Shown: positions 44,861 to 56,870, numbered from the stretch's first letter. The stretch: 64,000 bases of DNA from Castor canadensis (GCF_047511655.1 NC_133392.1:28258001-28322000), one strand, 5' to 3'. Notes: generated by a model from the letters alone, not told the origin. Program-made: numbers and translations.

Positions 44861-47800
44861 AATAAAAATTGACAGGTGAGGTGAACAAACTTGTACAAAG
44901 TCCCATAGGCAGAAGAAGGAAACCAACACCTGAACTATTTTTCCCCACATGGGGCTGAAGTCAGTGGAGGGAATACTTTAGCATCCTAGATCTCAGTGGC
45001 CTTGCTCCTTTTAGTCTAAGAACAGTTCTGCCTGCTGCTGTTAAAACCCTACCTTTCTCAGTTATCTTCAGAAAAACTCTTTGCCACTCTCTGGCCCATG
45101 CAGGAAACCACTTTGAGTGTTTCTGACACTCTCCCTTCCTCTCTTCTCTTCTTCCAGAGATGCACCTTTCCAGTCCTATGGCCTTCCACCTCATTCCAAC
45201 TCAGCCTCTTCCAGCTCTTTTGCATCTGCCCCCTCACCTCTTAAACTCCTCAAATTTGCATCAATTGTCCAGGGTACACAGAAAGACACTTCACCTTTGG
45301 TGGCCCTGTCTAAGGTTGGCACAGGTCAGAGCTGCCTAGTGGCCCAAGAAGATTGTCCAGCTCTTATCAAAACCCAGCAAACCAAGGATAGTGTAGCTTT
45401 CCCCTGTCCTTCCCCAACCTCTCATGTTATCAGAATCAACTTTTATCCCAATCTAGTTCTGAGGTGCTGGGATTCTCTGAGTCCACTTAACCTTGCTGGC
45501 ATTTGTCCTGCAGTGGGTGGTTGCTGAGGACCAGGGGTTCCTTCTAAGTCCCTGCCTAGAAAGATGAGACTAGAGGGTCAGGATTTGTGTGGCTCTGGCC
45601 CCCACTGCTCCTGGAAGCAGCATTACCTGAGCACCACACTGCAGGTTAGAAAGTTTTCCAAAGCAGGGAAGAATAACAGAGCTTAATTCATTACATGTAG
45701 CTTCTGTGTTTCTACTGCACTTTTTCAGTTTTCCCCATTAGGGAAAAAGAGGGCAAGAAAGAGAGCAGAACTCAAAAGCACCTGCGATGTCCTAGGTGCC
45801 TTCAGTCACAGTATTTATCTTGCCTTTCACCTTCTGTGGTGTGGTTTTTGTTGCCTCTGCTTTACAAATGATAAAACCAAGGCACTGAAACCTGAGAAGA
45901 GGTGAAGTCTGAACTCCAGTACTGTTTCCAGACTCCATTAAGAAGTTACCTCTTCAACCCTAAACTTGACTCTTATCCTGTATGCAAGACCTAGGTGCAG
46001 TCCTGAGGCCACCTGGCAGCCCTCCTTCCAGCACTATCTTCTCCCTCGCCTACAGAATTAAAAAAGTACCTCCAATTAAAACAGGAGCAGCTGGGGCTGA
46101 GGCTGGGTCCAGGGAGGCAGAAAGGAAGGGGGGCCCCAGGGGGAGCCTCTTTGGATCTCACACAGTTCCCTTCCCGCTCTGGGAGAGACCCCTGGGCCAG
46201 GGGTTGTCCTTTCGCTTAGGGGTATGTGTGGTAACTTAATTACTTTGTGTTTGTGGGACTGTGTGTCTACAAAGGGAAAAGCCGGATGTAAAAGTACACA
46301 TGACAGTGAGAGTTGAGAAGGCTGTGCAGATGTCCTGGGCATATCTTTAAGGAATGATTTAAAATTTTTATTCCAGGAATATTTATCAAGTGTCTATTAT
46401 GTACCAGGCACTGTGTTAGGCTGTTGGGATACAACTGCGTGTGAAACACATGTTGGCAAGATTGTTGCAGGAGAGGGAGTTTGGGTTGTTGCTACAGCTG
46501 GATTTGTCCCCTGAGAAGGTGTGTGTGAGAATGTAAGTTTTTTTCTGTAACAGGATGAATGTGTGTCTCTACAGTTGTTCCTCACATGTGTTTGAAAGTG
46601 TGAATGTAATAACGAAGTCTGTGTATCTGTGGGAGGGGAGCTTGAAATTCTAATTGAAATTCGAGTTGCAGGGAAATGTTCACATGTGGGCCTGAGCCTG
46701 TAGGTAGGGGAAGGTAGGGCATGCCTGATGAGTATTCAGCAGAGAAAGGGAACTGCTGGGAAGTATGTAAGTGGATGTATAACATGAAGTAGTCCATGGT
46801 GGGGCCATTGGGGGTCTACATTCCTAATATCAAAGGGGTCCCCTTTGCCTTGCCCACTTGTCTCAGTGAAGGGGGCAGAAAACATTCTCTTCCATGGAAG
46901 AGGCAGGAGCAGCTGGTGACTTAGGGTCTGTCAGATCCAGTGAAGGGCATTCTAGCCTGGAGGAGCCTCAGGTGGGGGTGATGGTCTCTAATGGCTAGAT
47001 TGGGAAAGGAGGGAGTGCTTCATAGGTCAGCTGCTCCAGGATCAGCCCCATACACTCTGTCCAATTCTTGGTCAGACTAAGCTGACCAAGCCTACAGATG
47101 GATGCTTCTGAAATAGGGTCCTTCTCTGAGGTCCCTCCCCATCAAGATCTATCCCTTAGCTGTTGGCCTAATCAGCCTGGGCATCAAGCTTGGGTCTTTC
47201 CCCTTTCTCTGACCAACTCCCTCTCAAGGGAGACTCAGGGACCTTCAGCACCCACCACCCTGTAATCAATCTGGACAAAAATGCCTCTGATACTAACTCT
47301 TCTCCCAGGATGCCGGAACCCCAAGAAAGAATGAGGGTGGGAGTGAGCTGAGAGAAGCTCAGAGCAGGACAGAACACCCTAGTCCTGTTCTCCACCAGAT
47401 ACCTTCCTGGGCACAGAGTTCAACTTACCACCATTGGGCCCCAGGTGGGCAGCTCAGCCTAAGACTCACTGCCATGGCCATGGGCTGGCTCCAACTTCTC
47501 TCATCCTTGGCATCTACCCTGGGCTCTACTCTGCTTACCAAGTGAGTCTGGACCTCCCTAGCTGATGAATTTCTGCACCTGGAGGGCACCCCACACGTCC
47601 CAGATTGAAGCTGGAAATAGGGAGGGTGGAGCCTAGAGAGCAAGACCCAGATGCTATCCTGGTCTCCAAGATCTTCTAGGAACCAACCTACTCCCTGTAA
47701 TATGCAGGGCTGGCAAGCTTTCTTCACAGTCCACAGGTGGGCTCTCCCTACCCCCGCCCCCTCCCTGTTACCGCTCTGAAACTAGTTATATATCCCAGGA

Positions 47801-48354
47801 AACGCTAGGAAGGCAAGTTTTCCCGCGGGGCCCACAACTTTGTACAGTCCATATCTACCCAGATTTCTCATTTCCTCAGCCGCTCTGGGAGCATAGATAG
47901 GGCCTCAGTGAAAGGACCGATGAAGACCTTCCAGCGCTAGGAAACCCAAATTCCCAGAGGACCCCAATCATGAGCAATGGCCATGGAAGTGAATATAGGG
48001 ATCTTGAAGTCACTCCTAGGTACTTTGGGCTGCTTTGGAGTGGGCAGCTTTGGTTATTTCCTGGGCGTTCAGGACTCAGTTTGCAAGTCAGAAGCCGAGG
48101 CCTGGGTGTCCTGGGAGTGGAAAACCCGGCGGGTTAAGACCCCCGTTAGGTGAACGGGCCGGCCTCCTTTGCCTCTGGCAGTGCCCCGGAGTCGGAACGT
48201 CCTTCCAATGCGTGAGTTGGAGTTCGGGTTTGAACTCGTCAAGTTCCCCCTCCATCCGTAAAGCACCAGGCAGGATAAGAGGGGAACGACTGAGATCCGG
48301 AGCCCCATCTGCTGCTGGTGGCCATTAGCGGTGGAGTGATGTGTTCCACACGGT
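44861..48354. other. No gene recognised; small L2 piece near 46.4 kb
   Basis: Unique-looking sequence with a short L2-like fragment at 46372-46445 (minus) and a possible MIR near 45800-45900. Confidence 0.45.
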
Positions 48355-48879
48355 GTCCTAGCTGCACACGGAAGGACACCACATACACAAATGGTGACAG
48401 ATCGGAACACCCGAAGCTTTCCAGATTCAGCGTTGGCACAGAGACAGCACTCTGTCACACGCAAACATCCAGAACATTGCACACAAATAGGCAGACACTC
48501 CCTGATGTAGGAACCCCACAGATCCTCACAAACCTCCTTCAGTTCCTCTGTGTCCATACACAGGTGCTGAAGGACGTGCCCAAATGCACTCACAGATCCT
48601 TCAGCACAGATCAGAACGAAACAAAACAAAATAAAATCCTCTCCTTTCTTGCACATACCGGTGAGGGTCCCTATATACCGGCAACCCAGACACGGGGAAC
48701 CAAACTCCTGCGGACCCTAGGTACATGCGCCAGACCCTCCTGTTCAGGTTTTTTAAAAGCACTCCTTTCCTCTCTCTGTCTCACACTCCGATGGCCAAAC
48801 TGGGCCCACAAGAACCACAGTTTCCCAACTTTTCCGGGGAGGCAGGGATGATTCTCAGGGCCTGGCGGGGGGCGGGGCG

Positions 48880-49300
48880 GGGGGGGGATAGGAGGCGGGG
48901 GGAGCCCCAGGTGCCAGAAGTAGGGTGAGGGAGTGCCGAAGGGGGAGGGACAGAATCCATATGCATGGACTCTGCTCACAAAGAGCAGCTGCCCAGAGCC
49001 GGAGCCCCGGCGGGCCCAGAGTTTCTCGGAGGCGGAGGCGGTCCAGCTAATTGAATTAGGTCGGCCGGGCCCTGCCACCCGCGAGCCACCCGCGTCCGCT
49101 CTGCCACCCGTTCCTAGCCGCCGCAGGCGCACGTTGGGTGCCGAGGGACAGATTGAGGGAAGGAGGTGTCGCCGCCTGAGCCCCGGCCTGAGGCGGCCTC
49201 TCCCCCCGGAAAAAATCCCATTGTCCCGCAGACTGCGTGTTACACTGGGTGCCTGGGATCCCCAACTGGACTGCAGTGGTGTGATTAATGGGACTGCGGG
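48880..49300. promoter_or_regulatory. CpG-rich block with homeodomain motifs, about 7 kb upstream of TLX1
   Basis: A sharply CpG-rich stretch with repeated CCGCC, GGCGG and CCACCCGCG words. It contains the palindrome TAATTGAATTA (49048-49058) and a GATTAATGG (about 49283-49291). It could be a distal CpG-island enhancer or the promoter of a divergent non-coding RNA. I see no recognisable exon. Confidence 0.5.
49048..49058. promoter_or_regulatory. Perfect P3 paired-class homeodomain dimer site
   Basis: TAATTGAATTA fits the TAAT-YNR-ATTA consensus bound cooperatively by paired-class homeodomains (PRRX, ALX, PHOX2 and DRGX types). It lies in the CpG-rich block upstream of TLX1. Confidence 0.4.
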
Positions 49301-49811
49301 GAGGGGAGGGAGCTGACATGGGGAGGGGCTGTGGCTCTCCTCCGCCCATCCTTCTCCCAGGTTCTCAGCTGTCCGGAGTTGCGGTGCCCCTTCCCCTCCC
49401 TGGTTTGGGGAATCTAGAGTGGGAGGGAAAGGGAGAGGAGGGCGACTGGTGAGAATGTAAACCAGTGGGCCGCTTAGTCCTGAGTGAATGCGGGGCACGC
49501 TGTGTGTGAGTGTGTGAGCGGATGGGTGTGAGCGCTCAGCGGTCTGTGTGAGTGTGCAAGTGCGTCCAGAGCTCTAAGCCCCTGCACCACAGTGGGTGTG
49601 TGGGGTCTGTGTGAACATTGTATGCTACAGTGACAAGGTGGGGATGTGGCGCGGCATGCTGTTGAGGCTTGACTAGGACATGTAGGAGATCAAGCTCCCA
49701 TCTCGGAGGAGCCACACCAGGGAGCTGGGCCTGACTTCTGGCACTGCCATGGGTCCCACAGGAAGTTTCTGCCTGACAGCTGTCCTCCTCAGTCCCATGG
49801 GGCGACTTTGT

Positions 49812-49979
49812 ACCCCTGCCTCTTCCTTGGACGCAGAAGCCCTTTTCCTGGAACTGGCCAGTGTATGAGTTGTAAGGTGTCATAGGGAGCTGGGAGGGGA
49901 TTCCAGGAAAGTGGGAGGTTCCACCCTCCTGGAACTTGAGGCTGTAGTGGGCTTTGGGGAACCTTTCCAGTAGCCAGAA
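49812..49979 (-). other. Coding-like stretch of unknown nature (minus)
   Basis: Within a 247-codon minus-strand open frame (49536-50279), this part has strongly C/G-biased third positions and a protein-like composition rich in Phe, Tyr, Gln and Pro (for example ERFPKAHYSLKF and PMTPYNSYTGQF). The remainder of the frame looks less protein-like. I do not recognise the product. It could be an exon of an uncharacterised gene, an old pseudogene or chance. Confidence 0.25.
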
Positions 49980-50479
49980 CTGCTTTGGTGATGAGGTCTT
50001 AGCCAGACCCACAGACCCCTGCTTCCCACCTGCTACCACCCTCCCCTGCCAGCACTCCAGCTCTGCTAAACTGCCCAGGTTATGCAGACAAGTTAACATC
50101 ATCCAGTCCTTCCTCTGGTTCAGCTCTGGAGTAGTTTGCCCCATGGCAAAAAGAAATCCTGGCTGGAGGTCGGAGGAGAAACCCAGAGCCTTGTGTCCAG
50201 AGACTCTGTGCAGTTGAGATCTTTGCACAGGGTATGCCAAGGACAAAAACTTGGGAGAGACTCCATGAGAAGTGACCACTGCTTCTGTCTATACCCCCTG
50301 GACTGCTGCCCACAGCTCCAGAAAGTTTGCAGAGGCTGAGGGCAGCCAGCAGGGCCACCCAGGACCCACAAGGCACCAACTCTGCCCATGCTGGCAGGAC
50401 AGCAGCTAGGACTGGGCTGCCGGTGCAGTATTTCCCGGGACTTTTACTGCAGCTTGGAGATGAGCAGTGACATCCTCTC

Positions 50480-50700
50480 TCCCCTTTCATAAATATTGCA
50501 TCTTCCCAATGCAATTACAGGAGACTGAACGGCATGAGCGTTTACTAAATAAGATTATGGGGTAATGCTAATGCAGTTTGTGTCTGCGCTCTGACACCAG
50601 ACAAACTCCCTATTAATAACCTCTCAATGAGGTGCGAGGCTCAGATCGCAGAGCCCATGGATGCCCGGGCAGCACTAGGTAAGCATGTCCAGAGAATGGC
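50480..50700. promoter_or_regulatory. Candidate enhancer: homeodomain/POU motif cluster
   Basis: About 220 bp of balanced, non-repetitive sequence holding GCAATTAC (50511-50518), AAGATTATGG, TAATGCTAATGCA (50563-50575, POU/HOX-like), CTGACA (MEIS/TGIF-like) and ATTAATAA (50612-50619). Such density is typical of conserved enhancers near developmental genes. It sits about 8.4 kb upstream of TLX1. Conservation was not testable here. Confidence 0.45.
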
Positions 50701-50988
50701 TGCCTCCCACTCCCTCTTCCCAGGGTTGCCAGGGCCACCTATCTCTTTGGATGTCTCAGTCAGGAGCTTTCTCTCAAGGCCTCTTTCTGGAGGCAACCTC
50801 TCCCAAACAAGAAGCTTCATCTACACCCTCACCTCCTTCATTACCTTCTATTTCTATGATCAACCCTGTTTGTTCTCAGTTGTCCCCTCACCGTCACTTC
50901 CAAATCCACACTGCTGAGAGGAGTCCATTTTTCCTCCCCTGATGGGTATACAGGACATGTCTTCTCTGGCTTAAGAGTCACTAATAGA

Positions 50989-51275
50989 GCCTGATTCTGG
51001 TGGCTCATGCCTATAATCCTAGCAGCTTGGGAGGCTGAGATCAGGGGGATCAGGATTAGAGGCCAGCCCTGGCAAAAAGTTCAAAAAGACCCCATCTCAA
51101 TGGAAAAAAAAGCTGGGTGTGGTGGCCCATGCCTGTCATCCCAACTCCAGCGGGAAGCATAAAACAGGAGGATCCTGGTCTAAAATATCCAGAGCAAAAA
51201 GGGCTGGAGGCATGGCTCAAGTGGGACAGTGCCTCAAAAGTTCAAAGCCCTGAGTTCAATCCCCAACAACCCCCC
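50989..51275 (+). repeat. Three-part SINE: B1-like, B1-like, ID-like
   Basis: The first B1-like unit (ggtggctcatgcctataatc) ends in an A run. A second B1-like unit (gctgggtgtggtggcccatg) and an ID-like unit (gggctggaggcatggctcaa to gttcaatccccaacaa) follow. Confidence 0.85.
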
Positions 51276-52941
51276 ATCACGAATGCTCTGCATTGCCTGT
51301 GGGGGAGCCAGACCCTTATTCCTCCATTCAAGTTCCTTAACTTAACTCCATCCATAGTCCCCTCCCCTAATCATGGCTTCCATTGCCATGGTATACTCAA
51401 TATAAACACACCTTCCCTCTCCATCCTTTGGATACAAAACCCTGACAACTCCTTTCATCTCCACCCTTACCCCTAAACTAAATTACTACTTCTACTTCAC
51501 AAACTAACGCAAAGTCCTGCCTTCCCTAACAATCTCCAGGCATAATTCTTGAGTCTTTCCTAAGTGGCTGGTAGCCCCCAAGTTTTTTTAATTCCTTTTT
51601 TTCCCTCATAGATTTGAAGTCATAGAGACATGAGTTGGAGTCCCAGCCTCACTGATTTTTATAAATGTGAACATGAACAATCAGTTAACATCTCTGACCT
51701 TCGCTTTTCTGGTTTATGGAAGAGGCATAGCAGATTCTGCCTCTGAATTTATCAAGCCATTGTTAGAACCAACATAAAGATGAAATGATATAAAAGTTGC
51801 CCACTTTATCAAGTGTATCTCGTTATCTTTCTCATTATTGCATTGATGTTTATGTAAAATTTTTGTCATTCCTAGAGGTCTGGGAATCCTTGACACTGAA
51901 TGCTGTCCAGTTTTCCAGGCTGGTTGACAATTTCCTCAGACATACCAGGTACCTTTCTTGCCTCCCTAACTGCCTCTGCTTGAGGCCTCTTTAGGTCCCA
52001 TGGAGAGGGCAGGGCTAAAGCAGCAGATAGGATCTAGAAATATAGCACATCTGCATGGCAGAAAAGTGCAGACAGGACTTCAAGGTCAAGAGCCAGCTCT
52101 CTGCCTCAGACCTTGCCCTGGTGCTGGCTGGCATTAACCAAACCCCAAGTTCTTCTTGGCCTTCAAATAAGCAGACATTTCCTGCCCAAGGACCTCAGTA
52201 ATGAGAAACTAGGGAGGGGCTGGGAGCCTGCAGTCTCAGCAAAAGCTTCCTCACCTCAGAGGCCTCCCATCCTTCCTCCTTCCTCCCCCACCCCTCTGAA
52301 GTCAGCAAAACCTTCAAACCTTCCAAACCTTCCAGGGGCTGCTGGGAGAAGGAGGCTTCTTTGCCTTTGGAGCAGACAGAGGGTGAAAGGCACTGGTAAG
52401 GCTGCTTTATGGGCTTCCTGGAGCTCCTTGCCACCCACCCTTATCTCTCTACCAAAGCCAAACTGTCCTGATCATAGAGAGTCCATAGAAGCTGTAGGGA
52501 TGGGCTGGGGCCTAGGGCCTAGGGATGGGGGAACAAGGACCATTATCATACTTTCCAATCCCTCCCTCCTGAAAATTGCAGCTATACCTAGTTAGTCAGC
52601 CTGAACTTTCCCCAACTCCCACCTACCATTCTTGCCCTGGGCTGAAAAGGACTGTGTGAATGCCACACACCTGTTTGAATGTCGGGGGGGTGGGGTTGTA
52701 TGGGACTTACCACAACATCCCTTTGCTTAGTTATGAAGCATCAGACCTGACTTGTCTGTTTCTTTTCTTTCCATCCCACCTCTTCTGTCCAGGCTGCCTT
52801 CCAACTCTATTCTTAGTGTTCTGGAGGTGATGAACCTTCCTAACCAGCCCTTTTACACAACTTGTATATGGTGTGAACACAAACACACTCACACGTAAAC
52901 TCAGAGGAATTTACTGATGTCTTATTTTCAAGAATACATGA
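51276..52941. other. No gene recognised
   Basis: Unique-looking sequence; a diverged MIR may lie at about 51600-51740. Confidence 0.4.
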
Positions 52942-52951
52942 ATGAACTCTT

Positions 52952-53154
52952 TTTTTTTTTTTTTGCAGCGCTAGGACTTGAACTCAGGGCTTTCACCTTG
53001 AGCCACTCCACCAGCCCTTTTCTGTGATGTTTTTTTTTTGAGATAGATCTCTAGAACTATTTGGCTGAGCTGGCTTCAAACCTCGATCCTCCTGATTTCT
53101 GCCTCCTGAATAGCTAGGATTATAGGCGTGAGCCACTGGCACCCAGCTACGTGT
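52952..53154 (-). repeat. Composite B1-like/ID-like SINE (minus) with target-site duplication
   Basis: T run, shortened ID half and B1-like half ending gtgagccactggcacccagc. Direct repeats ATGAACTCTT lie at 52942-52951 and 53155-53164. Confidence 0.92.
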
Positions 53155-53164
53155 ATGAACTCTT

Positions 53165-53985
53165 GAGCAAACCACATCAGTCCATCACCGAGGCTCTGGG
53201 TCACCCATGCAGATGTGATCTGCACTATTTCTCCTGGAGAAGCACGCACTCAGAGATTTACATAACCACACAGGTGTGCATGTTCACACAAAAGAATGCT
53301 CAAACACAACTGCAACCCATCAATATGCCATGCTCAGTTTCTGAAGTTGACAACTGTCATCATAGATCCCAGAGTTTGCTAGGGATCAGTAAAGTGGCTT
53401 TTCTTATCCTGGATGGGAATTCTGTGCACATAACATAATGTACGAGCTTGTACAACTGTATGACAGGATTGGGAAAAACCACTCTCCAGAAGGTACCTGA
53501 ACTACGAGTCATCTCAGAAGACCTTCAGAAATAGGAGGCTCAAAATTCTGAGCTGAGGGGCGTGGTCTATTTTTTGGAATCAGAACCTGCCAATCATCTG
53601 CTCTTCTTAAACTAACTGAAGAACCTAAGACAGGAAGTGGGAACCTGATAGGCAGGCACCAAAGGGGAGTAGACTTTGAGACAGAAAGGAAGGAGCTATT
53701 TAGGCCTCTCTCAGGGAGTAGACCTCAGTTCCAAAAAGCAAAAGGTAACTACAGGTGGCACTTTCCTTGAGAGTGGCCATTTGGGTTACGATAAAGCCAG
53801 GCCTGACTGCAGCCAGGAAGAGCAGCTAAGCTACAGTAAAAGAATTTGTTTTCACTTGTGTGTTCTTCAAGAAAACCAAGCAGGGCACAGAGAAATAAGC
53901 TAGGGGTAAAGGACAGGGCTTCAGGGGGCCAGAGAGGATCCAAAGATAATGGAAAGACCAAAGACATTGATGTTTGACCAACTAG
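53165..53985. other. No gene or clear repeat
   Basis: Unique-looking sequence with only short, domain-less open frames. Confidence 0.45.
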
Positions 53986-53989
53986 ATTT

Positions 53990-54180
53990 GAATTCTTCGA
54001 ATTCTTCCCCTGCCACTACATTAGCTGTGTGGCCTTGGGAAACACACATAACCTCTCTGACCATCAGTTTCTTCCTTTGTAAAATGATCATGTATTATCT
54101 GCTTTGTATGATTGTGGTAGAGATTTAAAAAGATGAAAAGATGTAAAGGTGTTTAGCCCACATGGCAGGGTTGGCTGTAC
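53990..54180 (+). repeat. MIR (plus)
   Basis: agctgtgtggccttgggaaa, then catcagtttcttcctttgta: MIR core in order. Confidence 0.8.
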
Positions 54181-54344
54181 ATGAGAAAGAAGTAACTGCA
54201 AGGCTACTGTAAAAAGGTCTGAGACCCAGGACATGAAGATTTAGAAACTTCCTTCCTTAAGTTTGAGGCTACTGTGATGAAGGTAAGACTCAGGATAAGA
54301 AGGGTGGCTATGAGCTGAAATGCCCATCCCAAGTCAATAATTTC

Positions 54345-54550
54345 ATGCCACATTGCCTGAGTTTGAATCCTACTAGCTATGGGACCTACAATGAATTTAG
54401 CTATGACTCAATTTCTTTACCTATAAAATGGAGATGACAATAATAGGATCTACCTTGTGAGCTTATTATAAGAAATACAGTTCATATCTGTTAAGTGCTT
54501 AGAATAGGATCTGTCTCATAATAAGGGCTATACAAATGTATGCTAAATAA
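54345..54550 (+). repeat. MIR (plus)
   Basis: gagtttgaatcctactagct, ctataaaatggagatgacaa and the tail around gttaagtgcttagaatagga. Confidence 0.8.
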
Positions 54551-54769
54551 AAAAGAATAAACAGGACTTCTTTGTGGACAGGGACTTGGTTCTTAGAAGG
54601 ACTCGGAGGCAGCCACACACAGGAAGGGAGGTAGGCAGCACAGGAGATCCCCACTCTCCAACTCCGTTTTTTGTCCCTGGTACTGTAGTTTGTTTAACTT
54701 AGGAACAAGTTACCCAGCTAATCCTTCAAGTCACTCACAGGTTCGTTAAGGGAAAAATGGATATTTCTT

Positions 54770-55080
54770 CCTGTGTCACTGGTGGTACTGTAAACTGGTC
54801 CCATCCTTGAGCTATGTAACAAAAAACATGATACTCTTCATATCCTTTGATCAGGTAATCCTACTTTTGGAACCATATCCCAAGGAAGTAAAAAAAGTAA
54901 TTTGTACAAAGATGAATATTATAACGAATATTATAAATAGCAGCTCTATTCATAATGGCTTAACCTTGGAAGCAACCTAAAAACCCAATACTGGGAAATG
55001 GTTAAGCCAGCTGGAGCACATCAGCACAGAGGAATAATACACAGCCATTGAAACTACTAATACAAATCAGAAAATGGCCA
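54770..55080 (+). mobile_element. Ancient L1 remnant
   Basis: Decayed L1 ORF2 3' wording, including actggtggtactgtaaactg and agaggaataatacacagcca. Confidence 0.55.
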
Positions 55081-55282
55081 GATGTGCCACATTTCTAGGT
55101 GAAGATGACAAGCATTGTCAAATTCTAACATTCCCCGAGAGAATTTATAGACTTAATGCCTGGTAATCAAAGTCATCCTAGAAATTTTCTTAGAACTTAG
55201 AAGGAAAAAACATGATTCTAAGTTTCACATGAAAGAGTAAATAGGTGAATATGTCAAATCATCTAAAGAAGAGCAAATTTTC

Positions 55283-55612
55283 TGGGTGCCAGTGGCTCAC
55301 GCCTGTAATCCTAGCTACTCAGTAGGCAGAGACTAGGAGGATCTCAGTTCGAAGTCAGCGCTGGGCAAATAGTTTGTGAAACCCTATCTCAAAAATACCC
55401 AACATGGTGGTAAAGTGGCTCAAGTGGTAGCATAACTGCCTCGCAAGCCAGCAAGTGTGAGGCCCTTAGTTCAAACCCCAGTACACACACACACACACAA
55501 AAAAACCCAACACAAAAAAGGACTGATGGAGTGGCTTAGGTGGTAAGAGTGCCTGACTAGCAAGTGCGAGGCTCTGAGTTCAAATCCTAGTACCACAAAA
55601 AGAGAGAAAGCA
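55283..55612 (+). repeat. Three-part SINE: B1-like, ID-like, ID-like
   Basis: A B1-like unit (gggtgccagtggctcacgcc) is followed by an ID-like unit ending in a (CA)n, then a second ID-like unit (ggactgatggagtggcttag to gttcaaatcctagtacca). Either an insertion into a tail or a trimeric source element. Confidence 0.88.
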
Positions 55613-55697
55613 AATTTGAATATAAAACCTTGTAATTATAGGGAAATTAAATAGAAACAATGTGATGTACACACTAAAGTAGATATTTATTTATTTT

Positions 55698-55788
55698 AAT
55701 GGCACTGGCTTCGAACCGCCATCCTCCTGATCTCTGCCTCCTGAGTAGCCAGGATTATAGGCATGAATGAACCACAGGTGCCTGGCTA
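55698..55788 (-). repeat. B1-like half-element (minus)
   Basis: cttcgaaccgccatcctcct to ccacaggtgcctggct. Confidence 0.8.
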
Positions 55789-56066
55789 AAATAGATATTT
55801 AAATCATGGGACAGAATAGTCTTAGAAATAGATTTAATCACACCTAAGAATTTAGCATAGGCAGTAGAAAGCAAGGGAGAAAAGAAGATCGCTCAGTAAG
55901 TGGTGTTGAGAAAAGCTTTGCCACTTAAAAATAAGTTGAAGTTATTTTATATCTATAAAATAAATGCAAGATTGATTAAAGAATTTAAATAATGACTACC
56001 AGGAGCTATACATGCAGGGAAGTAAGTAGGTAAATGCAATGTGAAAATTTAAAACTAAAGATTGTG

Positions 56067-56155
56067 GGCTGGGGTGTAGCTCAGTGGTAAAGCACATGTT
56101 TAACACGTGCAAGGCTGTAGGTACAATCCCTAGCACCCACTCCCCCCCCCAAAAA
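56067..56155 (+). repeat. ID (BC1-like) SINE
   Basis: gggctggggtgtagctcagt to ggtacaatccctagcacc: close to the classical rodent ID consensus. Confidence 0.9.
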
Positions 56156-56276
56156 ATGAAGATCATATAGTCTTACTATCTACAACTCAGAAAAAGCTCC
56201 ATTGTTTTGTTGATGGTCGTGGGTTTTAGAGGGTTTAGAGCATGTGTGTCTGTCTGTCTGTCTCTGTGTGTGTTTG

Positions 56277-56360
56277 TTTTGTGCAGTGTTGAGTATCAAA
56301 CGCCAAGGCCTTGCACATGCTAGGCAAGCATTCCACCATTAAGCTACACACCCCAGCCCA
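56277..56360 (-). repeat. ID SINE (minus)
   Basis: gcagtgttgagtatcaaacg to ccattaagctacacacccca. Confidence 0.85.
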
Positions 56361-56689
56361 AAGCCCAAGTTTCAACCTTGTAAGGATCAAGAGGTAAAAC
56401 ATTATGATAGACATAAACAGTTGGATGGACTTTGGGAGAAAAAAATGGATGGACTTTTTGTTGTTGAGAAGGTAGGAGTTGAGTAAAATGAGGAAGGGAC
56501 AGGGCTGTGAGGGCTTCTGCCTTTCTGTCAATGCAGAGGAGATGCTGGTATTGTTTCAGGATCACAGGGAGACCCAGGTACAGAGATCCAGGATGACAAT
56601 GGTCCTCACCCCCATGAACAGGCTCCTGAACCTGGGCTCTCCTGCCCCAAACCAGACTCCTCCCAGCCACCTAGAAGCCAGATGACCAG

Positions 56690-56870
56690 GACTCTAATTC
56701 CTATCCTTCACATAAAAACTAGGTGACCTTGGATAGTAACTTTGCCTCTCTGGATCTCAGTTTTTTCCTTTGTAAAGTGGGGACAATAGTGGCATTTACT
56801 CACAGAGTTATTGTGAGGATAAAAATCGGTTAATTCACATCCTACAGTAACTTCCCAGTAAAAACTGGGT
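56690..56870 (+). repeat. MIR (plus)
   Basis: ctaggtgaccttggatagta, then ctctggatctcagttttttc and ttattgtgaggataaaaatc. Confidence 0.8.

Noticed and set aside
48069..48656. 195-codon minus-strand open frame
   Set aside because: No domain or family resemblance and an A/C-skewed template; most likely chance.
48671..49498. 275-codon minus-strand open frame
   Set aside because: It lies in GC-rich sequence where stops are rare, is dominated by Pro/Arg/Gly low complexity, has no domain, and overlaps a CpG-rich block on both strands.
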